Shown here one piece after another: positions 43,857 to 55,325 of a DNA stretch of 64,000 nucleotides. The stretch lies in NCBI GenBank assembly GCA_039583875.1, contig CM077147.1, positions 162,563,866-162,627,865 on the forward strand, in the 5' to 3' direction. A program made the translations under genes and the position numbers. This DNA comes from Platanthera guangdongensis. Taxonomy: Eukaryota; Streptophyta; Magnoliopsida; Asparagales; Orchidaceae. The notes under the pieces are model-generated. The model was given only the letters and a program-made list of their open reading frames with translations, ran no database searches and had not been told where the DNA came from. Every line of letters starts with the position of its first letter. Position 1 is the stretch's first letter.

Positions 43857-44910
43857 ATGGTTACCACTCGCACGCAAGAAGAAATCACTCGACTGGAAAC
43901 CCTAGAAGAAAACTTCGTCGGCTTGACGGACTCGGTGGCCGCCATCGGGGAGGAAATGAGGGCCTCTACTCAGCGATTGGAAGAACGGATCGACACCCGG
44001 ATGGAGAAGATCAAGGAGCTATTAGCGCAAAATCTGAAGGGGAAGGCGACGACGCGCGAAGAGGCCGGCGGAATACAAAATCGGGCCGCGGAAACCCACG
44101 CATCCTAATTTCACGGCCCGCAGCGGGCGAAATCGCGGGATCGGGCGACCTCGCGCGTACAGGCGCGGGATCAAGCGGATCCGGAGCTGGCGGGAACGGC
44201 GGCACAGTGCTTCCAGGGTGGGAGCGGCACCAGGGCGAGCAAGGAGAGTTCGGCGGGGGCCGTCCGCCACGGATTCGGGTCGGCAGCGAGCAGGGAGGGG
44301 CCGGAAGGGCTTACGGAGGACCACTGGGAGGAGCGGGGGGCATCTTGCCTCCACCGCGGGGAGCCGGTCCTCTGTGAGGCTACGACGCTGGCGCTCCTTA
44401 GGGCGGTCAGCCATTTCAGGGCTACACGGGAGCCAACACCGGTTTGATGGAGCCAAGACGACCGGCATGTAACGGGCAAGAACAATGGTGGCAAGGTCAA
44501 GCCGTCCCGCGGGCATACATGCCTCTGAAATTGACACACATGAATTTTCCTAAATTCAAAGGAGGGGGCGCTTTAGAGTGGGTGCAGAAGACCGGGCTTT
44601 TTTTCAATTATCAAGAGGTTCTGGAGGGCCAATGGGTGTGGCTAGCGTCCTTCCATTTGGAGGATAACGCCTTTCAGTGGACGCGATGGTTCTTGGGGGG
44701 AAGGGACTACGTGCCTTGGACGAATTTTGTAGAGGGGTTCACCACCAGATTCGGGCCGTTGGAGTATGAGTACTTTGAGACTCTCCTGCAGAAGCTGCGT
44801 CAGAAGGGAACCGTGTTGGAGTACCGTACGGATTTTGAAAGACTGGCAAATCGAGTACACTGGGAGGAGAGGACATTACTCAGCTGTTTTGTATCAGGAT
44901 TAAAGGACCA
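43857..44910 (+). pseudogene. gag: Element C gag, 5' part
   Basis: It starts MVTTRTQEEITRLETLEENF with a coiled-coil-like N-terminus and stops at 44106. After a frameshift the frame 44444-44910 gives the gypsy capsid region: KLTHMNFPKFKGGGALEWVQ, WLASFHLEDNAFQW and TLLQKLRQKGTVLEYRTDFE, ending SGLKDH where Element B inserted. The stretch 44110-44440 is GC-rich with no open correct frame. It continues at 57060 with KDHLRDEVQAYMPRSL. Confidence 0.88.
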
Positions 44911-46494
44911 TGTTGGAACACTCTATTACTAATTTGGGTCAGAATCACTATTTCTTTAGGAAACCTGTTTTTGACCTCTTTGTATAGATCTAAAGGTCAA
45001 TTAGAATTGAGTCTAAGGGTTAGTAGTTAGGTTTGGAAGCTGCCCTCAAGACCAAGGTTTTTCAGTTTGGAGACTAAGTCATTTCGTCGAGCTCAGTACG
45101 ACGAATCGTCGAACTCCAATCGACGATCGTTGAGCTCACTTCGACGAATCGTCGAACTCCAATCGACGATCGCTGAGCTCAACTTCAACAAATCGTCGAA
45201 CTTCATTCGACGATCTTCGAGCTCAGTTCGACGATCTTGACTCCAGTATTGATTCTCTATCTCTGAGCTCAGTTCGACGATAGTTGAGCTCAGATCGACG
45301 ATCTCTGTTGCTGTCTTAGTTCAAATCGCTGAGCTCAGTTCGACGATAGTGGAGCTCAGTTCGACGTTTTTCTGAAGAGTTAAATAATTTCCAAGATTCA
45401 AATTCAGACAGTTAAGGAGTTATTCTCAGCAATTAATTCAGAAGATTTTATAGCCGTTTTCATTTATTCTGGAACAAGTTTCAAGGAATTATCAAAGAAT
45501 GTTTCATTGGACTTTCCCCCAGAAGACAAAGGCAATTAAGGAAATCATTTATGACAGGCCAACGGTTATCTTGACAAAGGATCATTTCTATTCAGAACAA
45601 AGGAATAAAAGATAAGATTTTTGAATTCCTGACAAGAAGAGAGTGCACAAGAAGAAGAAGAACAAAAAATATTCTCTGCAACAACTCTTCTCTGGAACAA
45701 CATCTTTTTCAACAACAATCACTCAAGAGAAAAAGAAAAAGAGTTGTAGACATCCTCTGTCTAAAAGGATTCACACAAGAACACCATCACAAAAAGGAGA
45801 TCAACAAATCTGAAATTTTCAGATCTCTTTTGATTCAAGTGTTCAAGATCATCATCATTCAAGACTCCAGACACCTCACATTTCAGCTGTTTCTGAAATC
45901 ATCTATTGCTGGAGATCAATTTCTGAAGGTCTATCACCCTACAGCAAAGCTTCATTTCCTGAACAACTACAGATCTCAGGGGGAGCTTTGACATCATCAT
46001 ATCCACATAGTCTTCTCAGCTGCTTTGAGAAAGAGAAGACTTTCATCACTCTCTCATCCACACCTCTGTAAAGGGTTTTTCAAACTCCCTTCAAAAGTTT
46101 GTGTGTGCTTTTTGAGCACCTTATCAAAAGCTCATTGGTGGCAAGACACCTGATCAAAAAATCTGGTTTGGTTTTTGAGCACCTTATCAAAAGCTCATTG
46201 GTGCCCAGGACACCTGATCAACTCATCCTGCAGTGGATTCCTACCTAGGGTGGTAGAAGAGTGGATGTACCCAAGTTTAGGGGAACCACTATAGCTCCTT
46301 GTGTCTTCTGGTTGCTTGTCTTTATTTTTGTTTCTGCCTGTGATTGTTTTGTGATTAGATAGTTTTTGTGATTAGATTTACTATTTGCTTCCCTGTTCAC
46401 TCAGATTACAATAACTGTTGTAAAAGGTTTTTAAGCACCATACTCTATTCACCCCCCCCCCTCTACAGTATATCAGATCTAGCTCGCACTTTCA
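44911..46494 (+). repeat. Element B 5' LTR
   Basis: 1584 bp, TGTTGGAACACTC to GCACTTTCA. It includes the TCGTCGA/TCGACGA array and a CAGGGGGAGC polypurine-like site (about 45977). A 90-bp near-duplicate at its 3' end is built on TTTTTGAGCACCTTATC and GACACCTGATCAA. Confidence 0.95.
45084..45370 (+). repeat. TCGTCGA/TCGACGA array in Element B 5' LTR
   Basis: Alternating half-sites ATCGTCGAACTCC and AATCGACGATCG form imperfect inverted repeats, with GAGCTCAGTTCGACGA units after them. CpGs are mostly kept. Confidence 0.9.
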
Positions 46495-46496
46495 AT

Positions 46497-46514
46497 TGGT
46501 ATCAGAGCCAGGTT
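46497..46514 (+). promoter_or_regulatory. Element B primer-binding site
   Basis: TGGTATCAGAGCCAGGTT, two bases after the LTR; full match to the plant initiator-methionine tRNA type. Confidence 0.92.
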
Positions 46515-46625
46515 GGTTAAACATACCACACCTTGGTGGTTGCACAGGCTAACACCTGAACCCAAAGATTCCTAGTTAGATCTGCTTGTTGTAGATTTTG
46601 TTATTAGATTATTTCTTCACAAATC

Positions 46626-48641
46626 ATGGCTCAAAACAAAGATTATGCTAGCACCAGACCTCCAGTGTGCAATCTGTCTAAGTTTGCACTTTGGAAAGCA
46701 AGGATTAGACTCTACATGAATTCTATTGATGAGGACATTTTTAATTCTGTTTTGACAGTTTGTCCAAGACCTCCAGAGAACACAAGTACAAATGCTGTTC
46801 CATCTCCTTCAGGAACAGATGCAGAGATCAAGAAGTGGAAGGTAGCAGATGCAAAGGCTATGAATATCTTAGCCCAGACTATGTCTGATGACATTTTCCA
46901 AAAGGTGGCTGAATGTAATTCAGCAAAGGAAATCTGGGATAAGCTCTCTGAAATAGTCTCAGGATCAGCTGATGAAAGAAAGGACAGGAGATCTCACCTC
47001 ATATCCCAATATGAGAACTTCAAGAAGGGAGAAGCTGAGTCAGTTGGAGAAATGTATAATAGACTCAGTCTGATAGTCAATGAACTCAAGACTTTGGATA
47101 AAGAGATCTCACTGACTGAACTAAATGATAAAATCCTAATGTGCTTCCCAAGCACTTGGGACTCAAGGATCTGCCCAATCAAGGATGCCAGAAGTCTGAA
47201 TGAGATTACAACAGAAGCTCTTTTGGGCAAGCTCAAGTCTTATGAGCTGCTCATTAAGAACAGAGAAGAAGAGCAGAAGGCTGTCTCACCAGCCACAAGA
47301 AAAGAAAAGACAATAGCTTTCAAAGCAACTGAAGATCAGCCTGAAGACAAGGTCACAGGCAATGATGAGCTGCTTAGCCTATTGGCCAAAAGATTTTACA
47401 AGATGGCCAGAAAGGATTTCAGAAAAAGATCATACAAAGAGCATGATAAGCCAAGGTATGATAAGTCAAATGATAAATAAATTGTTTGCTTTAGTTGCAG
47501 GAAACCAGGCCATATTGTGTCTGACTGTCCAGAAAACAAAAACAAGCACAGAAGGGACAAGAAAGAAAGAAGAAAAGACAAAGACTTCAAGAAAAATGGC
47601 AATGACAAACCCTCCTCAAGCAAGAACAAACACACAAGGAAGGGATTTGTTGCTGAATCCTGGAGTGAAACTGAAGAAGAATGAGAAGCTTCATCCAGCT
47701 CCAGTGATGATGAAGATGATGCTGAAGAGAAGGAGTTCTGCATGATGGCAATCAATGTCTCTCAACACAATTCAGATGCAGAAGAGTCAGAGTCAGACTC
47801 AGAGACTCAACTTGAAGAGGACCAGGTAATTAGTTCTTTTGATTTCAATTCTGAGGACTTTAAGTTTGACTTTAAAGCATTATGTTTAGACTTACTAAAA
47901 TCTGAGAAGGAAATTATTTCTCTCAGAAATCAATTATCTGAACATAGTATCTTAAAGTCAGAAAACCTCAAACTCTCTGAGGAGTTGGAGTGTTGTAGGG
48001 AGCAGATAGCTTCACTGAAAGATGAGCTATCAGAGGTCAAGAAGCTTGAAGAATCCCTTAATGGAAGAAGTATCAAGCTGATGGACATCACAAGCACAGT
48101 GAACTCCAAATTCAATAGTACACTGGGCTTGGGTGCTTCATCCAGCCAACCTATAGTTCTAACAACCCCAATTAAGTTTATTTCTGATAAAGGGAAGGGA
48201 GTTGTACAGGTAGCTAGGAAAAATTCTGATCTACCTAAGAAAACCAAGTTCCAGCAGAAATCGTCGAACGGAGCTCGACGATCGCCGAATGCCGATCGAC
48301 GATCTCAGGCAAAATCGTCGAACTCAGGTCGACGATCTCTAAATCCTGAACTCTGCCACGGTCGACCGTCGAACGGAGCTCGACGATCTGACCCAAGATC
48401 GTCGAACGCAGATCAACGATCGTCGAACAGAGATCAGAGCTTTGGAAATTCTTTCAATGGTAAATCAAAATCCAATCTTAGGGGTCCTTCATCAAAAAAC
48501 TTTAACCCTTATACTGAATGGATAATACCTCCAAGGAGATATCATCCTGAAGGTTATAAGAGTCAACCTGGGATGTCTTTTATTTCTGAATTTAAAGGTT
48601 ATCAACCTAGCACCAAGGTAAACTGGGTCAAAAACAAGTGA
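46626..48641 (+). pseudogene. gag: Element B gag (two premature stops)
   Basis: 671-codon frame from MAQNKDYASTRPPVCNLS. A copia gag (UBN2-type) region holds WDKLSEIVSGSADERKDR and YENFKKGEAESV, with LMCFPSTWDSRI after. The CCHC knuckle CFSCRKPGHIVSDC (47487-47528) comes right after a stop at 47478. A lysine-rich then acidic Ser/Glu stretch, with a second stop at 47682, and a coiled-coil-like region (about 47870-48060) follow. The motif-array segment (48261-48436) is translated as SNGARRS-type repeats. It ends WVKNK and TGA. Apart from two changed codons it is intact. Confidence 0.92.
48261..48436 (+). repeat. TCGTCGA/TCGACGA array inside Element B gag ORF
   Basis: Units TCGTCGAACGGAGCTCGACG repeat with small changes, read through by the gag frame as SNGARRS, NADRRS, NSGRRS and similar. 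The DNA repeat matches the LTR array although it is coding here. Confidence 0.92.
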
Positions 48642-51600
48642 ATTATTTTATGTGCAGGTGAAGACCTATCCAACATCAAACCAACAATGATATTTGGATA
48701 GTGGGTGTTCAAAGCACATGACAGGAAATAGGGACAACCTCACATCCTTTAAAGCCAAGCTTGGACCCAAAGTCATATTTGGTGATTCAAACTTTGGACA
48801 AACTAAAGGATATGGTGCAGTCCAGATTGGGACAGTGACATTCAAGAAGGTAGCTTATGTGGAAGGACTGAAGCACAATTTGATAAGTATCAGTCAGCTA
48901 TGTGATGAAGGCTACCAGGTGACTTTCAGCAAAGTCTTATGCAAGATCAAGTCAGAGTACAACACAACTGTGTTGACAGGTAAAAGGAAAGGTAACATCT
49001 ATTTAGTAGATTTTCTTTCAACAGAAGTAGATATTTGTCTGTTTAACTCTGTTAGTAGACCTAATGTATTATGACATAAGAGACTAGGACATTTAAACCT
49101 TAGAATCATTGCTAGGCTATCCAAGTACAACCTTGTTAGAGGACTACCTTCTGGCCCCTACAAGAAGGAAGGACTCTGCAGGGCTTGTCAATTAGGTAAG
49201 CAAACTAAAAACAGATTTAAATCACTTAATAACAGTGATTCACCTAGGATTTTGTATCTGTTACACATGGATCTTTTTGGACCCATTACAGTACAAAGCT
49301 TGGGAGGGAAATCTTACACTTTCGTAGTTGTAGATGACTTCTCTAGATTCACATGGGTGTTCTTTCTGAGTAAGAAGTCTGATAACTTTAAGTGTTTGCC
49401 AGAGTTTCTCAAATGTATACAGATTGAGTTCAATACTCACATTGCCCTGATCAGAAGTGATCATGGAACAGAGTTTGATTCTTTTCTTATGCAAGAGTTC
49501 TGTCAGAGTGAAGGGATCAGGCATACCTTCTCAGCTCCTAGAACTGCTCAACAAAATGGGGTAGCTGAAAGGAAAAATAGAACCATTATTGAATCTGTCA
49601 CTACATTGTTGTCAGATGCTCACCTTCCTCTATCTTTTTGGGCAGAGGCAGTAAACACCTCCAACTATGTGCTGAACAGAAGTTTAATACATAAACTAAA
49701 GAGCAAGACTACTTATGAATTACTCAAAGGGAAGAAACTTAAAGTTGATTATTTTAGAATTTTTGGTTGTATTTGTTATATTCATAATAATGACAAGAGA
49801 TATTTAGCAAAATTTCAAGATAAAGCTGATGAAGGAGTGTTTCTGGGATACTCCATGATCAGTAAGGCTTATAGGGTATATAATAAATCATCTCTTAAAA
49901 TTGAAGAATTTGTTCACATATCTTTTGATGAATCTAACATGTCTTTCAAGGAGAATAACACTTCTACCATATAACCTTTGCAGGTACATTCTCTTGCTGA
50001 AGATTTGAACAGGTTACAGATTATTCAAAAAGAGGAAAGCAGTGAAGATGAAGAAGACATTCAACATCATGAAGAGAAACTTCTTGCAGAGACAGTTGTT
50101 GTACCACAAGAGGAAACAACAACACAGGTTGGTGAACAATCAACACCCCCTGTTAATTTAGTAACATCAAGAGACCATCCAATTTCCCAAATAATTGGAG
50201 ACATCTCAGCTAGTGTGCAAACCAGAAATCAGGTCAACCAAAACTTGTTGCACACTTACTTCCTATCTCAAATTGAACCTCAATCCATTCAAGATGCAGA
50301 GCAAGATCCACACCGGATCATTGCAATGCAAGAAGAGTTGCATCAATTTGAAAGAAACAAAGTTTGGGAACTAGTACCAAGGCCTAAGGATCACTCCATT
50401 GTTGTAACAAAGTGGGTGTTCAGAAATAAATTGGATGATGAAGGAGTAATTGTAAGGAACAAGACAAGGCTAGTTGCTCAAGGATACTCTCAAGAAGAAT
50501 ACATAGATTATGACCAGCCTTTTGCACAAGTTGCAAGATTGGAAGCCATCAGAATCTTCTTAGCATATGTTGCACACAAGGGTTTCAAAGTATACCAGAT
50601 GGATGTAAATAGTGCATTTCTCAATGGAGACATCAAAGAAGAAGTCTATGTCAGACAACCTACAGGTTTTATCTCTCCAACTCATCCTGATTATGTTTTT
50701 AAGTTGAACAAAGCATTATATGATCTCAAGCAAGCTCCTAGAGCATGGTATGAGACTCTAGCATGCTTCATTCTAGAAAATGAATTTATAAGGGGTAGAG
50801 TAGACCAAACTCTTTTTATTAGAACTCATAAGTCTCATATCATACTAGTACAAATTTATGTGGATGATATTAATTTTGGCTCTACTGATTCAAATTTGTG
50901 CAGAAGGTTCTCCAACCTAATGCATTCTAAATTTGAAATGAGTAACATGGGTGAGTTATCCTTCTTTCTAGGATTGCTAGTCAAAAAACATGCTGAAGGC
51001 ATCTTTATTTCTCAAATCAAGTATGCAAATGAATTGGTTAAGAAATTTGGTATGTCTGAAGCATCTTGTATGAAAACACCTATGTCTACTAATGCTGTAT
51101 TGGATGCTGATGAACATGGGAAACCTGTTGATCAGACAACATATAGAGTAATGATTGGCTCTTTATTGTACTTTACAGCTAGTAGATCAGACATAATGTT
51201 TGCTACATGCATATGTGCTAGATTCCAAGTGAGCCCTAGAGAGTCACACCTAACATTAGTAAAAAGGATTCTCAGGTATGTTAAAAGTTGTCCAAATCTA
51301 GGTCTCTGGTATCCAAAAGATTCAGCATTTGACTTAACTGGATTTTCTGATGCTGATTATGCTGGATGCAGAATTGACAGGAAAAGCACCAGTGGAACTT
51401 GTCAGTTTCTTGGTGACAGACTTGTCTCTTGGTTTTGTAAGAAACAAACATCTGTGTCAACTTCAACTGCTGAAGCTGAATATATGGCTGCAGGCAGTTG
51501 TTGTTCACAAATATTGTGGATTCAAAACCAGCTCCTAGACTATGGCTACAACTTAGAGAAGTCAAAAATATTTTGTGATAACACCAGTGCTATTTCTATA

Positions 51601-51807
51601 GCTCAAAATCCAGTCCTGCATAGTAGGACAAAACACATACAAATTAGGCATCACTTCTTAAGGGATAATGTTGAGAAAAATAAAATTGAACTTCAATATA
51701 TCCCAACTGATTTGCAAAGGGGAGATATTTTCACCAAACCCTTTGATGAAAAGAAACATACCTTCTTAAATAAGTTAGGAATGTTAGATGGAGGAAGTTT
51801 AAAATAA
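48642..51807 (+). pseudogene. pol: Element B pol: protease, integrase, RT, RNase H (three stops)
   Basis: It lies in the +1 frame relative to gag. Protease LDSGCSKHMTG (48694) is directly preceded by a stop at 48688. GAG-pre-integrase spans 49075-49200 (stop at 49072). Integrase has HMDLFGPI, RSDHGTEFDSF and QQNGVAERKNRT. A stop at 49972 precedes the 609-codon RT-RNase H frame (49978-51807). That frame has [56 protein letters not shown] and CDNTSAIS, so RT and RNase H catalytic residues are present. It ends [10 protein letters not shown]. The stops are single-codon changes at conserved W or E positions. Confidence 0.93.
48645..48657 (+). promoter_or_regulatory. Splice-acceptor-like site at gag-pol junction, Element B
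   Basis: ATTTTATGTGCAG lies a few bases after the gag stop. Element D has TTTCTTTTGCAG at the same place (37836-37847). Its role is unproven. Confidence 0.35.
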
Positions 51808-51899
51808 GTTCCAAGATTTTAAAACTCTAAAAATGACCAAGACTAGGCAAACATCTTGATTTTTCTAGTGTCTAGAGTGTATTTCTGGTCTCTGAACTG

Positions 51900-52180
51900 C
51901 GCTCGACGATTTTCCCCCAGATCGTCGAACGGAGATCGACGCTTTCTGAAATCGTCGACCTGAGTTCAGCGCTTCTCAGATAGTGTTCAACTATCTTTCA
52001 GGTCAGCGATCGTCGAACGACGCTCGACGATTTTGTTCTCTGAACTATCGTCGAACGGAGTTCGACGCTCTCCAATATCGTCGAACGGAGATCGACGACA
52101 TTGAAGACCTTTCAGATTCATTTAGAAGCCCCGATCGTCGAACTGAGTTCCACGATCTTTCCTTTTCTGCGTCGAACTCT
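51900..52180 (+). repeat. TCGTCGA/TCGACGA array between pol and ORF3, Element B
   Basis: GATCGTCGAACGGAGATCGA units with paired halves fill the noncoding gap. The same position is occupied by 8638-8937 in Element A. Confidence 0.9.
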
Positions 52181-52279
52181 AATATAAAATTCATTTTTCG
52201 GTCGTCGTTCTCTCTTTGCGCCTTCGTTCTCTCTGCAAAAATTCTCTTTCCCTCCAAACTTCTCTACACTTGGTCGTTT

Positions 52280-52297
52280 GTTTGTTGATTTTTGCAG
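52280..52297 (+). promoter_or_regulatory. Splice-acceptor-like site before ORF3, Element B
   Basis: GTTTGTTTGTTGATTTTTGCAG, with the ORF3 ATG seven bases on. It is matched in Element A at 8963-8980. Confidence 0.55.
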
Positions 52298-52303
52298 GTA
52301 ACA

Positions 52304-55300
52304 ATGGCCGTCTCAGTTGCCGTTCTAGCCGCAATGAAGTTTGATGCAGGATTTGATATAGACATGGAGTCTTTCAGCACCAGTGATCAGGTCTTTCAAG
52401 ACATTCTAGAACTGTTCAAGCAGCAAAAATTAGCTACTATCATGTCCACCAGAATCAAACTACCTGCAGATGAGATCAAGGAGTGGGTCTATACTGCCCA
52501 CAAGCAGGACCAAAATACAGTGGTTGGTTCAATTTCTGGAACTCAGGTCCCTCTGACTTCTACTATTCTGACAGAGATTTTTGGATTGAATTCTGGAGAG
52601 GATTCTGTTGAGTTGTCAGGAGAAGCATTTTCTGATTTACTTGCTAGAATGGGTCATTCTGATGCTAACCCTAGCAAGCTGCTGAAAAAGAACTTAGCTG
52701 TTGAATACAGGTTCTTAGCTGATGTAGTGGGAAAGGTTCTGTTGGCCAAGCATTCAGCCCATGATACCATCTCCAGGTATCAGCTGTGCTTGATGGGTGC
52801 TTTAGTGGATAAGAAACAGTTAAACTGGGGAGAGATCTTCTTTGATCTGATTAAGAAGAAGATAAATAAGAACTTTGTGAATTATGGAAGGATCTTAGGG
52901 CTATTTCTCCAAAACAGATGCCCTGCACTGCTAGTCTCATCTGGGATGAAACTAGCAATGCCTCTAAGAGGCTGTCCTGTGCCCTGTTTGGCAAATGGGA
53001 CAGACAGATAGTGAAGCCCAGCAGGCCCTCTGCAAGCACTACTTCAGGCACAAGGACTCTTGCAGTCTCTTCCCCTCAAGTCTCTGCCCCTGCAGAAGAC
53101 TTGCATGTTGCTTCTTCTCCTCCTCCACCTCTTATCTCCTCTCCACCAGTCACCTCCACCATTCAAAGTTCATCCACCATCATTATTTCCAGCCCATCTC
53201 CTACATCAATTCCATCTCCAATCCCAACTCTTCCAATACCAGAAGAAATCTTCCACCCATTACATCACTACCCTCACCCAGACATTGACACATCATCCAA
53301 CATTCCATCATTCAATCTTCTAAATGATTCCTTTATGGATGATTCACCTTCATCCCCTCCTGCTCCACACTCTTCATCCACATCTTACCAACAACTTCTG
53401 CAAGATATCATTGCTCAACCCTCCTTCACACCTTCTATCTCCATTCCACTATCTTCAATTTCCACAATCCCCACACCTCAACCTTCCTTTCCCCCATTCA
53501 CCAGCTCTCCATCTCCAGCTGTTCCACCTCCAGTCTCTACCTCTGCTCACATCCTTGTTGAGCATGTAGATCTTCCAGCCTTAGCTGACAGACTTTATGA
53601 GCTGATAGCTCCCAGGCTATCACTTCTGTTGGAGACCTCCTTGGCACCACTCCTAAAGTCAGTTGCAGACCTTTCTGCCAGGCTATCTTCTCTCTTTCCT
53701 CAGGCAATCCCTTCATCTGGGTGCCTTGATCCAGTCTTGACTGAATCTAGGCAGGGGGAGATGCCTCATGAAGTGGTAAGATTGCCTGCTGCTGCCATTT
53801 CTTCAGTTCCTGCTGCTGTTGCTGTCTCTTCAACTCAAGCTCCAGTTTCAACACCACCACAAGTTGCAGTCTTCTCAGTGGACCTCAGGTCCTTATTATC
53901 AGTTTTTGATTCAATATATTTCAGCTGTCTTCCAGTAAACACTGCAGTCCAACCATCTGAAGACCTCTCCAAGGCCATTGTGCCCTTCTCAAGCTGTGAT
54001 ACCAGCTTAATTAGCTCCTATATAAATTCCATGTATACTGCTGAGCCTTCTGTTTCCATTGATCTTACTGCTGCTGATGTTTCAGTTTCTGAGGATATGC
54101 AGACAGAGGCATATGATTTTGAGCCTACTGTTATTGCTGATGTTATTACTGCTGTTATTGTTATGCTGAAACCATTGTATCTGAAAGTAGTGTATCTGAA
54201 AATGTTATCTCTGAATCTACTGCTGCTGTATCTTCTGAGAATGTTGCTCCTGAAAATTTTGTATCTGCTGTTACTACTGCTGCTGCTACAACCTCTGCCA
54301 GTACTATTTCTGCTTCTACTGCTGCTGCTACAACTGCTGTCACCACTGTCTCATCTGCTCCAACCCAACAACAGCAAGATTATCTGAAAAAGATTGATGC
54401 TTTATATGATGAGCAAAGCTCTGAAAGTGATCAGTTCAGGACTGATTCTGATGATTCTTCTGCTACTATAGCCAGGAAAAGAAAAGCAAGAAGCAAAGCA
54501 ATGAAAAGAGTTCCACCAGCTAAAGTCAAAGATACCAATGATATTCCCTATTACATTCTTCATGACTGCCCTATAACTGAACATTGGATGCAATATTCCA
54601 AGAATCAAATAAACACTATGAAGAAGAAGAGGAAATATGAGAAAGGTTCCTCTCAGTTCCATCATCCTCCTCCACCTCCTCCTTCTGATGCAGGTGCAGG
54701 TGATAGCTCTGCTGTTCATCCTTCTGCTAGAAGTCAAACCCCCTATCAGCCTCAAGGAAGATCTCAATATAGGGGGAGCCAATCCAGAGGATATCAATCT
54801 AGGAGAGGAAATTATAGAGGAAACCAAAGGGAATTCCAAGTTTACTCCAAAGGCTATTCTAGACAGCATCCATACTCAAGGGAAGGACAAGCTTCATCTG
54901 ATACAACTTCAGGTCCTTTTCCCTACAAACTGAAAGAATTAGTCTCATCCAGAGCTCCTCCAGATAATCCTTCCAACAGATATGAGCCTCCAGTCCCTTT
55001 TGAGGATCCAGAGAATAATCATACTGCATGTACTGCTAGAATGAAGGAACTAGCTGCCTTGGATCAGATCAAGAAAGCCAGAGAGTAAGGCAAGGACACC
55101 TCCAGCATTACTACCTTGTCAGAACAAAGAAAGAAGGAACTTGAAAGATATGCTTCCAGCAAGTTTTTTGATTCTGAAAGATACATGGAGCTGCACCCTG
55201 AAGCTGTGGTACCAAGGCCTAAACAACAAACTTCTTTAGGTGCAGCTGATGACAGAAGATCAAAGAAGGAATCTCTTGATCCAAATAGAGAAATTAAACT

Positions 55301-55325
55301 TATAAAGAGCAAAGAGAAGGAGTAA
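52304..55325 (+). pseudogene. Element B ORF3, 'envelope-like' (two frameshifts, internal stop)
   Basis: N-terminal domain MAVSVAVLAAMKFDAGF to about 52940: helical, with FLADVVGKVLLAKHSAHD, NWGEIFFDLIKKKI and NYGRILGLFL. Near 52940 B has two bases more than A, which shifts the frame; the ASKRLSCALFGKWDRQ end then reads in the next frame. A long Ser/Pro/Thr-rich low-complexity middle (53030-54130) follows. A second shift near 54160 leads to a basic region and an RG/SRGYQSRRGN stretch (54770-54840). TAA at 55086 is followed by 78 in-frame codons (GKDTSS... MELHPEAVV). No signal peptide or real membrane helix is seen; the leucine-rich run near 54180 is out of frame. Function unknown. Confidence 0.8.
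53752..53762 (+). promoter_or_regulatory. Internal polypurine-tract-like site, Element B
   Basis: CAGGGGGAGAT inside ORF3, at the point matching 9899-9910 in Element A. Another AGGGGGAG lies at 54771. Confidence 0.45.

Noticed and set aside
44022..44537. 171-residue minus-strand frame in Element C
   Set aside because: Antisense to GC-rich gag/leader sequence of a clear plus-strand gypsy element.
45084..45370. Regularly spaced palindromic repeats resembling a CRISPR array
   Set aside because: Units vary in sequence and spacing, there are no unique spacers or cas genes, and the context is a plant retrotransposon LTR.
54161..54346. Leucine-rich stretch near the end of a B ORF3 frame, resembling a membrane helix
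   Set aside because: It arises in the wrong frame after a frameshift; the correct frame there is Ser/Thr/Ala/Val-rich.
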